The notes under the pieces: model-generated
What the model was told of the DNA's origin: nothing
Seen by the model: the letters and a program-made list of their open reading frames with translations, nothing else
The model's database searches: none
Program-made: the position numbers and the translations under genes
From: Agromyces luteolus
Lineage (GTDB): Bacteria; Actinomycetota; Actinomycetes; Actinomycetales; Microbacteriaceae
Length of the DNA: 64,000 bases
Reading direction: 5' to 3'
Assembly: GCF_009729855.1 (NCBI RefSeq)
Contig: NZ_WODA01000002.1
Coordinates: 372,001-436,000, forward strand
Shown: one piece after another, positions 36,780 through 47,832 of the stretch
How the letters are laid out: every line of letters begins with the position of its first letter
Position numbering within the stretch: the first letter of the stretch is position 1

Positions 36780-38153
36780 TTGTCGATCGCGCACATCGGG
36801 ATCGCCGAGCCCGTCGACGAGTCCGAGGCCCGCCGCGGCGAGCGCATCCCGCCGCACGACCTCCTCGCGGAGCAGAGCGCACTCGGGGGCATGATGCTCT
36901 CGAAGGACGCCGTCGCCGACGTCATCGAGACGCTCCGCGGCATCGACTTCTACGTGCCGAAGCACGAGGTCGTCTTCAACGCCATCCTCTCGCTGTACTC
37001 GCACGGCGAGCCGACCGACGTCATCGCGGTCACCGACGAGCTCACGAAGACCGGCGAACTGCAGCGCGCCGGCGGCGTCGAGTACCTCCACACGCTGACG
37101 AGCCTCGTGCCGACGGCGGCGAACGCCGGCTACTACGCCTCGATCGTCGCCGAACGGGCGCTGCTGCGTCGCCTCGTCGAGGCGGGCACGCGCATCGTGC
37201 AGATGGGCTACGCGGGCGAGGGTGAGGTCGTCGAGCTCGTCAACAACGCCCAGGCCGAGATCTACTCGGTGACCGGCTCGGTCGAGAGCGAGGACTACGT
37301 CCCGCTGACCGATGCCATCGGCACCGCGATCGACGAGATCGAGGCCGCGAAGCACACCGACGGCAAGATGACGGGCGTGCCGACCGGCTTCGCCGATCTC
37401 GACGACCTCACCAACGGCTTCCACCCCGGGCAGATGATCATCGTCGCCGCGCGGCCCGCCATGGGAAAGTCGACGCTCGCGCTCGACTTCGCGCGGTCGG
37501 CGGCGATCACGCACGACCTGCCGACGATCTTCTTCTCGCTCGAGATGGGGCGCAGCGAGATCGCGATGCGACTGCTCTCGGCCGAGGCATCCGTGCCCCT
37601 GCAGAACATGCGCAAGGGCACCGTCGACACCCGCGACTGGACCACGATCGCCTCGACGCGCGGCCGGATCAACGACGCACCGCTCTACATCGACGACTCC
37701 CCCAACATGACGCTCGTCGAGATCCGGGCGAAGTGCCGGCGGCTCAAGCAGCGCGTGGGCCTGAAGATGGTGGTCATCGACTACCTCCAGCTCATGACGA
37801 GCGGCAAGCGCGTCGAGAGCCGCCAACAGGAGGTGTCGGAGTTCTCGCGTGCGCTGAAGCTCCTCGCGAAGGAGCTCCAGGTGCCGGTGCTCGCGCTGTC
37901 GCAGCTGAACCGCGGTCCCGAGCAGCGCGCCGACAAGATGCCCGCCCTCTCCGACCTGCGCGAGTCGGGCTCGATCGAGCAGGACGCCGACATGGTGATC
38001 CTGCTCCACCGCGAATCGGCCTACGAGCGCGACAGCCCGCGCGCGGGCGAGGCCGACCTCATCGTCGCCAAGCACCGCAACGGCCCGACCCGCACCGTGA
38101 CCGTGGCGTTCCACGGCCACTTCTCGCGGTTCGCCGACATGGTGCAGGTGTAA
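36780..38153 (+). CDS. dnaB: Replicative DNA helicase DnaB
   Basis: A hexameric 5'-3' helicase at the replication fork. The 457 residues have the N-terminal primase-interacting domain (PPHDLLAEQSALGGMMLS) and a RecA-like ATPase with Walker A ARPAMGKSTLALD, KMVVIDYLQLM and LSQLNRGPEQRADKMPALSD. There is no intein, unlike several actinobacterial DnaB. I chose TTG 36780 because GGAGG (36768-36772) lies 7 nt upstream and MSIAHIG matches relatives; the frame is open a little further. Confidence 0.97.
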   Translation: MSIAHIGIAEPVDESEARRGERIPPHDLLAEQSALGGMMLSKDAVADVIETLRGIDFYVPKHEVVFNAILSLYSHGEPTDVIAVTDELTKTGELQRAGGVEYLHTLTSLVPTAANAGYYASIVAERALLRRLVEAGTRIVQMGYAGEGEVVELVNNAQAEIYSVTGSVESEDYVPLTDAIGTAIDEIEAAKHTDGKMTGVPTGFADLDDLTNGFHPGQMIIVAARPAMGKSTLALDFARSAAITHDLPTIFFSLEMGRSEIAMRLLSAEASVPLQNMRKGTVDTRDWTTIASTRGRINDAPLYIDDSPNMTLVEIRAKCRRLKQRVGLKMVVIDYLQLMTSGKRVESRQQEVSEFSRALKLLAKELQVPVLALSQLNRGPEQRADKMPALSDLRESGSIEQDADMVILLHRESAYERDSPRAGEADLIVAKHRNGPTRTVTVAFHGHFSRFADMVQV

Positions 38154-38169
38154 CCGAGCTGCCCCCACT

Positions 38170-38200
38170 GCGCGCGGCCCGTCCCCGACGGGCCGCGCGC
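38170..38200 (+). terminator. Hairpin terminator after dnaB
   Basis: A perfect 14-bp stem GCGCGCGGCCCGTC / GACGGGCCGCGCGC with a 3-nt loop, 16 nt after the dnaB stop. Confidence 0.85.
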
Positions 38201-38334
38201 TCGCGTGCGAGTGCTGCATCGGGCCGCTCGTCCTCCGACCGCGCTCCGGCCGGGCACGACGGAGCGGTGAGGCAGGAGCAGCAATCGAGCGCGTGCGCGT
38301 TGCCGCCCGCCCGCGATCGCAGTAGCGTGCCCGC

Positions 38335-38382
38335 GTGCGGGAGCCTCAGCTTCGACCTCGATCGCGGTGCGCGACGCGATGA
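38335..38382 (+). CDS. Putative leaderless uORF (15 aa) coupled to the next gene
   Basis: GTG 38335 lies exactly 6 nt after TAGCGT (38323-38328). The ORF (MREPQLRPRSRCATR) ends with TGA overlapping the ATG of the membrane protein gene as ATGA. The arrangement suggests translational coupling from a leaderless start. It could be chance; composition alone does not prove coding. Confidence 0.35.
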   Translation: MREPQLRPRSRCATR

Positions 38383-38984
38383 CTGCCGACGCGGCGCTGT
38401 TCGTGGCGATCGCCGAGATCGCCGGGGTCTTCGTGGGCTTCGCGGCGCTCATCAGCGTGACCGGGCGCGACGAGATCGCACCGGCCCAGCTCGCGCAGGT
38501 CCGCGCGGTCGTGACGATCGGCCTCGTCGTGATCGTCGCCGCCCTCGTCCCGGTCGCGCTCGATGCGTACCGCCTCGACCCGGCGGTGCTCTGGCGCGTG
38601 AGCAGTGCGCTGTTCCTCGTGCTGGTCTGGGTCGTCATCGTGCTCTCGTTGCGGAGGCCAGAGAACCGGAGTTCGGCGCGCACCCAGGCCCGGCAGAGCC
38701 CGGGCCTCGCCGTCGTGTTCTGGGGCGTCCTCGAGGTCGCGATCCAGGTGCCGCTCCTGCTCGCCGTCCTCGGCGTGTGGCCCGACCTGGCGCAGGCGTT
38801 CTACACGACCGCGCTCGTGGTGCACCTGTTCGAGGCGGCCTTCGTGCTCGGGCAGTTCGTGTACGCCCGGATGGCCGGTCGGTCGGGCGAGGGGACCACG
38901 GACGGCGAGCCCGCCGCCGAGCCGGCCGAGCCGGCCGAGCCCGCCGGGCCCGCCGCCGGGCAGGCCGAGCCGGACGCGCACTGA
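38379..38984 (+). CDS. Hypothetical four-helix membrane protein
   Basis: 201 residues with about four membrane segments: ALFVAIAEIAGVFVGFAALI, VVTIGLVVIVAALVPVALDA, VSSALFLVLVWVVIVLSL, and a hydrophobic region around VFWGVLEVAIQVPLLLAVLG plus one more near LVVHLFEAAFVLGQF. The tail is Ala/Glu/Pro-rich repeats (EPAEPAEPAGPA). There is no Shine-Dalgarno before ATG 38379; translation may depend on the short uORF that overlaps it. Function not recognised. Confidence 0.7.
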   Translation: MTADAALFVAIAEIAGVFVGFAALISVTGRDEIAPAQLAQVRAVVTIGLVVIVAALVPVALDAYRLDPAVLWRVSSALFLVLVWVVIVLSLRRPENRSSARTQARQSPGLAVVFWGVLEVAIQVPLLLAVLGVWPDLAQAFYTTALVVHLFEAAFVLGQFVYARMAGRSGEGTTDGEPAAEPAEPAEPAGPAAGQAEPDAH

Positions 38985-39041
38985 CCGGACGCGCCCTGAC
39001 CGGGCGCGCCGCACCGGCCGCGCCCGGGGTCGATCTCCGCG

Positions 39042-39413
39042 TCAGCGGACGCCGCGGAACCTCGCGGCGCCGACGATCAGCGCCAGCGCGCCGCCGATCG
39101 CCGAGACGAGCGGTACCGCGGCCACCGCGAGCGCGATCGTGTTCGGCCGGAACCGGAGGCCGTCCGGGCCGTTGATGTACGCCCCGATCGGCACGGAGAA
39201 GCCGCCGCCCCCTCCGCCGCTGCCCTCGCCGTGGCCGGCGAGCGCCTTGCCGCCCTCCGGCATGTCGCCGGAGCCCTCGCCGGCGCCGAAGCCGAAGACG
39301 ACGAAGGCGACGGGAACGGCCTCCTGCCCGTCGACCGTGGTCTTCTCGCCGTAGGCCACGCGTGCGCCCCACGAGGGGACCGATTCCGCCAGGTTCTCGA
39401 TGAGCTTGCCCAT
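39042..39413 (-). CDS. GerW/YtfJ family protein
   Basis: A 123-residue protein of the family named after the Bacillus spore protein GerW (YtfJ), which also occurs in non-sporulating actinobacteria. It starts MGKLIENLAESVPSWGARVA, with GEKTTVDGQEAVPVAFVVFG, a Gly-rich linker (GEGSGGGGGGFSVPIGAYI), and a C-terminal hydrophobic stretch (IALAVAAVPLVSAIGGALAL) that could anchor it. Here it cannot be a sporulation gene in the strict sense. Convergent with the preceding membrane protein gene. Function unknown. Confidence 0.72.
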   Translation of the reverse strand: MGKLIENLAESVPSWGARVAYGEKTTVDGQEAVPVAFVVFGFGAGEGSGDMPEGGKALAGHGEGSGGGGGGFSVPIGAYINGPDGLRFRPNTIALAVAAVPLVSAIGGALALIVGAARFRGVR

Positions 39414-39543
39414 GTGATCCGACCGTACGCGCGTTCGCCCGCTGCGGCCAGATGCGCGCGGTGAACGGTCGATTGACGGCGCGTGCGGTCATTGGGATGC
39501 TGGGCAGCGACCCGTGACGAGATGCAGCCGGAAGGCGGTCGAC

Positions 39544-40713
39544 ATGGTCCTGTCCACGCGGGCGACCGAGGCGAGGGATTCGGTCGCGATGGTGACGTCG
39601 TTCTTCGCGAGCATCCAGGGGGCGGATGACCCGGATGCGCTCGACTTCACGTTCGGCAATCCGCACGAGATGCCGCTGTACGGGCTGACCGAAGCCATGC
39701 GGACGCAGCTCGAGCCGAGGTCGGTCGACTGGTTCGCGTACAAGACCAGTGAGGCCGCAGCGCAGGAGGCAGTGGCATCCGGACTTCGACGCGAACTCGG
39801 CCTCGACTTCGAGCCGGCCGACATCGCGATGACGCAGGGCGCATTCGGTGCGATCTCACTCGCGCTCGCGCTGCTGACGGATGCCGGCGACGAGGTCGTC
39901 ATCCCCGTGCCGGGGTGGTTCTGCTACGCCCCGATGCTTCATGCGAGGAACCTGGTGCCGGTTGGCGCCCCGCTCGCGCCCGCCGACTTCAGCCTCGACG
40001 TCGACGAGATCGCCCGGGCGATCACGCCGCGGACGCGCCTCGTGATCGTGAACTCACCGGCCAACCCGACCGGGCGCGTCTACCCGAAGGAGACGTGGGA
40101 CGCGCTCGCGGAAGCGCTCGACGAGGCATCCCGCCGCCACGGCCGCCGCATCTGGCTGCTGTCGGACGAGCCGTACCGACGCATCCGCTTCGACGGGATC
40201 GGCTTCGCGAGCCCGGCGGGCTCGTACCCGTGGACGCTCATCGACTACAGCTACGGCAAGGTGCTGCTGGCCCCGGGCCAGCGCCTCGGCTATCTCGCCA
40301 TCTCGCCGCTGCTCGAGCCCGCCGAGCGAAGCGCGCTGCGCGAGGCGTGCATGCCCTTGCAGCTCGCGATCGGGTGGGGCTTCCCGGACGCCCTGATGCA
40401 GTACTCGGTGCCCGCACTCGAGTCCGTGTCGATCGACCTGGCCGAGCTGACGCGGAAGCGCGACCGCATGTTCGGAGCGCTGCACGCGGCCGGGTACACG
40501 CTGACGAAGCCCGAGGGCACGTTCTACCTCTGGGGCCGGGCGCCGGGCGGGGACGCCGTCGCGTTCTGCGGGGCTCTTGCCGAGCAGGGCGTGTTCCTGA
40601 TGCCGGGCACGCTGTTCGACCAGCCGGCGCACTTCCGGATCTCGCTCACCGCGACCATGGACACGATCGACCGGGCGCTGCCGGTGATCGAGGAGGCGGC
40701 TGACGGGGCCTGA
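39544..40713 (+). CDS. PLP-dependent aminotransferase class I/II
   Basis: A 389-residue fold-type I aminotransferase. It has DFTFGNPHEMPLYGL, MTQGAFGAISLALAL (cofactor loop), VIVNSPANPTGRVYP, LLSDEPYRRIRFDG, the PLP lysine in DYSYGKVLLAPGQRLGYLA and FRISLTATMDTI. This is an aspartate/arginine-type relative; the exact substrate cannot be told. I chose ATG 39544, behind GGAAGGCGG. The gene points into the flavoprotein gene at 40720 (6-nt gap, convergent). The nearby decarboxylase also handles amino acids, so a common catabolic theme is possible. Confidence 0.88.
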   Translation: MVLSTRATEARDSVAMVTSFFASIQGADDPDALDFTFGNPHEMPLYGLTEAMRTQLEPRSVDWFAYKTSEAAAQEAVASGLRRELGLDFEPADIAMTQGAFGAISLALALLTDAGDEVVIPVPGWFCYAPMLHARNLVPVGAPLAPADFSLDVDEIARAITPRTRLVIVNSPANPTGRVYPKETWDALAEALDEASRRHGRRIWLLSDEPYRRIRFDGIGFASPAGSYPWTLIDYSYGKVLLAPGQRLGYLAISPLLEPAERSALREACMPLQLAIGWGFPDALMQYSVPALESVSIDLAELTRKRDRMFGALHAAGYTLTKPEGTFYLWGRAPGGDAVAFCGALAEQGVFLMPGTLFDQPAHFRISLTATMDTIDRALPVIEEAADGA

Positions 40714-40719
40714 GGCCGA

Positions 40720-42042
40720 TCACGACCCGGTGTCGCCGTGCGCACCGAGCAGGTCGCGCACCACGGCCCGACCGACGCGGTCGCCCGAGACGAGTGCGCC
40801 TTGGATCGACGCCGTGTCGCGGTGATCGCCCCCGACGTAGCGGCCGTCGCCGAGCCGCGCCGGACGACGAGTGCTGAGCGGCGGGAGTTGCGCCGGGAGC
40901 GCGTCGTGCAGGTCGTCGCGTCGGAGCAGCGTCCAGCGCGAGGCATCCGTCGCCCAGATCTCGCCGAGCTGGCGGCGCACGTCGGTCTCCGCGGGGGCCG
41001 CGGCGGGGTCGCTGCGCGCGGCGGCGGGCAGGAGGTTCGTCGCCGCGACCAGGTGCATGCCCGGCGGCGCCGAGTCGGGCACCGTGTGCGAGAGCACCAC
41101 CGCGTTCACGACCGGGCCGGCACGGCGGCCGTCGACCGCGAGCATCGCGGACGTCGTCGGCGCCTCGGCGGTCGCGAACCACCACGTCTGCAGGCCGCGG
41201 GTCGGCGGCGCGGGCACGTCGGCGAGACGGGTCACGGCCTCGGGTCCGACGGCGACGACCACGGCGGATGCCTCGACGACGCCGCCGCTCGCGAACTCGA
41301 CCCTGATGCGCCGCCCGCGCCCCGTCGCCGCGCCGCCGCTCCGCACCCGGACCACCTCCGCGCCCGTGCGCACCCGCGCGCCCGCGGCGCGCGCGACGTC
41401 GGCGAGCTGCGCCGGGAGCGCACCGATGCCCGCGGCGGGCAGGCCCGGGCGCCCGAGCGCGAACATGCGCACGAGCAGGCGCGCGAACGCATCGGAGGTC
41501 TCGCCGCGATCGTCGGCGAGGACGCCGGCGAGGAAGGGCTCGAGCACCTCCGTGCGAAGCGGGCCGCGAAGCCCGACACGGTCCCACGCCTCGGCGAGCG
41601 TGCGGTCGGGTCCCGCGATGACCGAGCGCGGTCTCGCGATCGCCGGCGCGAGCCACCGCGTCAGGGCGGCGAGGTCGCGCGGTGCCGCGAGCCCGCTCCG
41701 AAGCGTGGCCGGCAGGAGGCCCGGATGCCGCAACGGGTGCGCGAGCACCGCGACATCCGCCCGCCCGTCGCGGCGCACCTCGACGCCGACCGGGAACCTC
41801 CGCAGGTCGAGGGCCTCGATGTCGACCCAGCGGTGGACCGCGGGATACGCCGGGTTCAGCACCTGGAAGCCGCGGTCGAGCCGGAACCCGTCGACCTCGT
41901 CGGTCCGCTGGCGACCGCCGACCGCGTCGGCGGCCTCCAGCACGGTCACTCCCAGGCCGGATGACGCGACCCGGGCCGCGCAGCGCAGGCCGGCGAGGCC
42001 GGCGCCCACGATCACGACGTCCGTCTCGTCCGATGCCTCCAC
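40720..42042 (-). CDS. FAD-dependent amine oxidase/phytoene-desaturase-like oxidoreductase
   Basis: 440 residues. The N-terminus holds the dinucleotide-binding motif VVIVGAGLAGLRCAARVASSG, then EAADAVGGRQRTDEVDGFRL (the GGR/RT pattern of the protoporphyrinogen oxidase / phytoene desaturase superfamily), and the C-terminus has the FAD motif VGGDHRDTASIQGALVSGDR. The substrate is unknown. I chose GTG 42042, near the Rossmann start; the frame opens further upstream into the neighbour. It lies downstream of the dialkylglycine decarboxylase gene on the same strand (28-nt gap), so probably co-transcribed. Confidence 0.88.
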   Translation of the reverse strand: MEASDETDVVIVGAGLAGLRCAARVASSGLGVTVLEAADAVGGRQRTDEVDGFRLDRGFQVLNPAYPAVHRWVDIEALDLRRFPVGVEVRRDGRADVAVLAHPLRHPGLLPATLRSGLAAPRDLAALTRWLAPAIARPRSVIAGPDRTLAEAWDRVGLRGPLRTEVLEPFLAGVLADDRGETSDAFARLLVRMFALGRPGLPAAGIGALPAQLADVARAAGARVRTGAEVVRVRSGGAATGRGRRIRVEFASGGVVEASAVVVAVGPEAVTRLADVPAPPTRGLQTWWFATAEAPTTSAMLAVDGRRAGPVVNAVVLSHTVPDSAPPGMHLVAATNLLPAAARSDPAAAPAETDVRRQLGEIWATDASRWTLLRRDDLHDALPAQLPPLSTRRPARLGDGRYVGGDHRDTASIQGALVSGDRVGRAVVRDLLGAHGDTGS

Positions 42043-42070
42043 CGCCGTGCCGCCCCTCGGTCCGCCGTGC

Positions 42071-45541
<3,471 letters not shown>

Positions 45542-45565
45542 CGGCCGGCGCCGCTCGCGGTGCGC

Positions 45566-46327
45566 TCAGGCCCCGTAGCTGCGGGACACCGCGCGCGCCG
45601 CGGCGGTGAGCCGCGCCGCGATCTCGGCCTCGGGTCGCGGCATCGAGACGTGGATCACCGCGATCGCGGCCGGCGGCTGACCGGGCAGCGTGAGCGGCAC
45701 GGCGACCGACCGGAGCGAGGGCACGACCTCGTCGTGGCTCAGCGCGTAGCCGCGGGCGCGGCTCTCGGCGACCTCGGCGCGCAGCGCGTCGGGCACCTCG
45801 ACCGGCCAGGAGCTCTCCGGCATGGCGAGCAGGATCGCCTTGCCGGGGCCGCCGCGCGTGATCGGATGCCGGTGACCGGGGCGGTACGAGACGACGGTCA
45901 TCGTCTGCCTCGGCGCGGCGCTGAGCAGGGTGACCGCCTCCTCGTTGTCGGCGAGCACCGCGATGAGGCAGGTCATGCCGAGCTCGTTCGCGACCTCGGT
46001 GAGCTCGGGCAGCGCGACCTGCTGCAGGTCGCGGGCGACGCCCGCGGCGAGGGCGGCGAGTCCGGTGCCGAGCGCGAGGCGGCCCGCTGCGTCGCGGGTG
46101 ACGAGCGTGTGCTCCTCGAGCGTGCGGACGAGCCGGTAGGCGACCGAGCGATGCACGCCGAGCGCCGCGGCGACCTCGTCGATCGTGAGGTTGCGGTCGG
46201 CGTCGGCGAGCACCTCGAGCACGCGGATGCCTCGGCTGAGCGTCTGCGATCCGGCCGGTGCGGCCGGCTTCGCTGCGTCCACGTCGATCCTCCGACCTTC
46301 GATGGCCCGAGCGGATGCCGCGGGCAC
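45566..46327 (-). CDS. IclR-family transcriptional regulator
   Basis: 253 residues. An N-terminal wHTH (SQTLSRGIRVLEVLADADRN then TIDEVAAALGVHRSVAYRLV) and a C-terminal IclR effector domain (MTVVSYRPGHRHPITRGGPG, RGYALSHDEVVPSLRSVAVP). IclR proteins often control aromatic catabolism, and this gene faces the mobA-like gene, so that gene and perhaps the decarboxylase are its likely targets. GTG 46327 lies 7 nt after TACTAT (leaderless). That -10 overlaps an operator-like CGATAGTAGAAC, which would allow autoregulation. Confidence 0.93.
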   Translation of the reverse strand: MPAASARAIEGRRIDVDAAKPAAPAGSQTLSRGIRVLEVLADADRNLTIDEVAAALGVHRSVAYRLVRTLEEHTLVTRDAAGRLALGTGLAALAAGVARDLQQVALPELTEVANELGMTCLIAVLADNEEAVTLLSAAPRQTMTVVSYRPGHRHPITRGGPGKAILLAMPESSWPVEVPDALRAEVAESRARGYALSHDEVVPSLRSVAVPLTLPGQPPAAIAVIHVSMPRPEAEIAARLTAAARAVSRSYGA

Positions 46328-46332
46328 TCGGT

Positions 46333-46345
46333 CGATAGTAGAACG
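46333..46345. promoter_or_regulatory. Candidate IclR half-operator overlapping the iclR -10
   Basis: CGATAGTAGAACG on the plus strand; it resembles CGATAATAGAAAG at 43514. The reverse strand gives the iclR -10 TACTAT (46335-46340). Confidence 0.45.
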
Positions 46346-46384
46346 CGTCGCACGGAATCCGAACGGCCATCGGCCTCCCGCGAG

Positions 46385-46390
46385 TAGGCT
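46385..46390 (+). promoter_or_regulatory. -10 element of the nucleotide cyclase gene
   Basis: TAGGCT, 7 nt before GTG 46398; leaderless geometry. Confidence 0.5.
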
Positions 46391-46397
46391 GGCCCGC

Positions 46398-47591
46398 GTG
46401 AGCGGGTTCTCACGCGAGGAGGCGGCCGAGCGCGCCGGGGTCGACGTGCCCTACGTCGACCGTCTGGTGCGACTCGGCATCGTCGTGCCCGAGCGTGATC
46501 GCTTCTCGGCCGGCGACGTGCGCCGCATGCTCATGGCGCGTTCCCTCGAGGACGCCGCGATCCCACTCGAGCGTCTCGCGGTGGCGATCGAGCACGGCGC
46601 GGTCTCGCTCGGGTTCTTCGACGCCGCGGCGTACGAGCGGTTCGCCCCGCTCTCCGGCGAGTCGTTCCAGCAGGTCAGCGAGCGCACCGGGGTGCCGCTC
46701 GACCTCCTCACGACGATCCGGGAGTCGATCGGATCGCCGCTGCCGTCGCCCGACGACCTCATGCGAGAGGACGAGATGGCCGTCGTGCCGTTCCTCGAGC
46801 TGCAGATCGCCGAGGGCTTCCGGCCGACGGCCATCGAGCGCCTCCTGCGGGTCCAGGGCGAGAGCACGCGCCGGATGGCGGATGCCGAGGGTGCGTGGTG
46901 GAACTCCGAGGTGGTCGAGCCGGCGATCGCCGCCGGGAGGTCGGCCGACGAGATCGCGAACCCGGAGTTCGCCGATCGGAGTGCGCCGCTCGCGGAGCGG
47001 GCGATGCTCGGGCTCTACCACGCGCAGCAGGCGCGCGCGTGGACCTCGAACATCATCGAGGGCTTCGAGGTGCTCCTCTCGAGAGCCGGCATCCACAGCC
47101 ACCTCGAGCGCCCGCCCGCGATCTGCTTCTTCGACATCACGGGCTACACCCGGCTCACCCAGGAGCGCGGCGACGAGGCCGCCGCCGACCTGGCCTCCAC
47201 CCTCGCGCGTCTCGTGCAGCGCGGGTCGGTCCGCCACGGCGGCAAGCCGATCAAGTGGCTCGGCGACGGCGTGATGTTCCACTTCCGCGATCCCGGACCC
47301 GCCGTCCGGGCCGGGCTCGAGATGGTCGACGAGCTGACGACCGCCGGCCTGCCGCCGGCCCACGTCGGCCTGCACACCGGACCGGTCCTGTTCCAGCAGG
47401 GCGACTACTTCGGCCAGACCGTCAACCTCGCGTCGCGCATCGCGGACTACGCGAGACCCGGCGAGGTGCTCGTGACGGAGGCGGTCGCCGCGGCCGGTGA
47501 CGAGGAGGGCATCGTCTTCCGCGACGTCGGCCCGGCGGAGCTCAAGGGCGTGTCCGAGTCGATGCACCTCTTCCGGGCCGAGTTCGCCTGA
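46398..47591 (+). CDS. Class III adenylate/guanylate cyclase with N-terminal MerR-like HTH region
   Basis: Makes a cyclic nucleotide, probably cAMP. 397 residues. Residues 4-45 look like a MerR-type HTH (SREEAAERAGVDVPYVDRLV). A helical region follows (100-230). The cyclase homology domain spans about 238-385: FFDITGYTRL with metal-binding Asp246, GGKPIKWLGDG with Lys286 and second metal Asp290, then DYFGQTVNLASRIADYARPG with the transition-state Arg. Catalytic residues are present, so activity is likely. There is no membrane segment, so it is cytosolic. It diverges from iclR. Confidence 0.9.
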   Translation: MSGFSREEAAERAGVDVPYVDRLVRLGIVVPERDRFSAGDVRRMLMARSLEDAAIPLERLAVAIEHGAVSLGFFDAAAYERFAPLSGESFQQVSERTGVPLDLLTTIRESIGSPLPSPDDLMREDEMAVVPFLELQIAEGFRPTAIERLLRVQGESTRRMADAEGAWWNSEVVEPAIAAGRSADEIANPEFADRSAPLAERAMLGLYHAQQARAWTSNIIEGFEVLLSRAGIHSHLERPPAICFFDITGYTRLTQERGDEAAADLASTLARLVQRGSVRHGGKPIKWLGDGVMFHFRDPGPAVRAGLEMVDELTTAGLPPAHVGLHTGPVLFQQGDYFGQTVNLASRIADYARPGEVLVTEAVAAAGDEEGIVFRDVGPAELKGVSESMHLFRAEFA

Positions 47592-47663
47592 GGTCGCTCA
47601 CCCGTACGCCGCGAGCGGCGTGCGCGACCCTGCTTTCCGATTCGCGAAAGAATGCCCGGTCTT

Positions 47664-47690
47664 TCCATGTCACGGGCCGTGAAACATGGA
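47664..47690. repeat. Imperfect inverted repeat before pntA
   Basis: TCCATGT-CACG ... CGTG-AA-ACATGGA: 11 paired bases with a 2-nt bulge. It may terminate the cyclase transcript or be an operator for pntAB; I cannot tell which. Confidence 0.4.
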
Positions 47691-47710
47691 GTCACCGGCA
47701 TCCGTGGACC

Positions 47711-47716
47711 TAAAGT
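47711..47716 (+). promoter_or_regulatory. -10 element of the pntAB transcript
   Basis: TAAAGT, 6 nt before the GTG of a short ORF (47723) and about 115 nt before pntA. Confidence 0.45.
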
Positions 47717-47722
47717 GATCGC

Positions 47723-47806
47723 GTGCAGCACCGTCGCCGCTCCGGCCCCCACCGGACGACGGGCTCGCACGGACCCGTCCACGAGGTGCCGCATCGCATC
47801 GACTGA
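47723..47806 (+). CDS. Putative leaderless uORF (27 aa) upstream of pntA
   Basis: GTG 47723, 6 nt after TAAAGT, opens 27 codons rich in His and Arg (begins [14 protein letters not shown]) and stops 26 nt before the pntA start. The position relative to the -10 is the same as for several real leaderless genes here. It may be a regulatory leader or only a chance ORF. Confidence 0.35.
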   Translation: MQHRRRSGPHRTTGSHGPVHEVPHRID

Positions 47807-47832
47807 CGGTCGAGCGATGAGAGGGAGTACGC

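Noticed and set aside
47664..47690. Inverted repeat before pntA as a parS
   Set aside because: The right half, CGTGAAACA, resembles parS, but the centre is CACGGGCCGTG with a bulge, so ParB spacing is broken.
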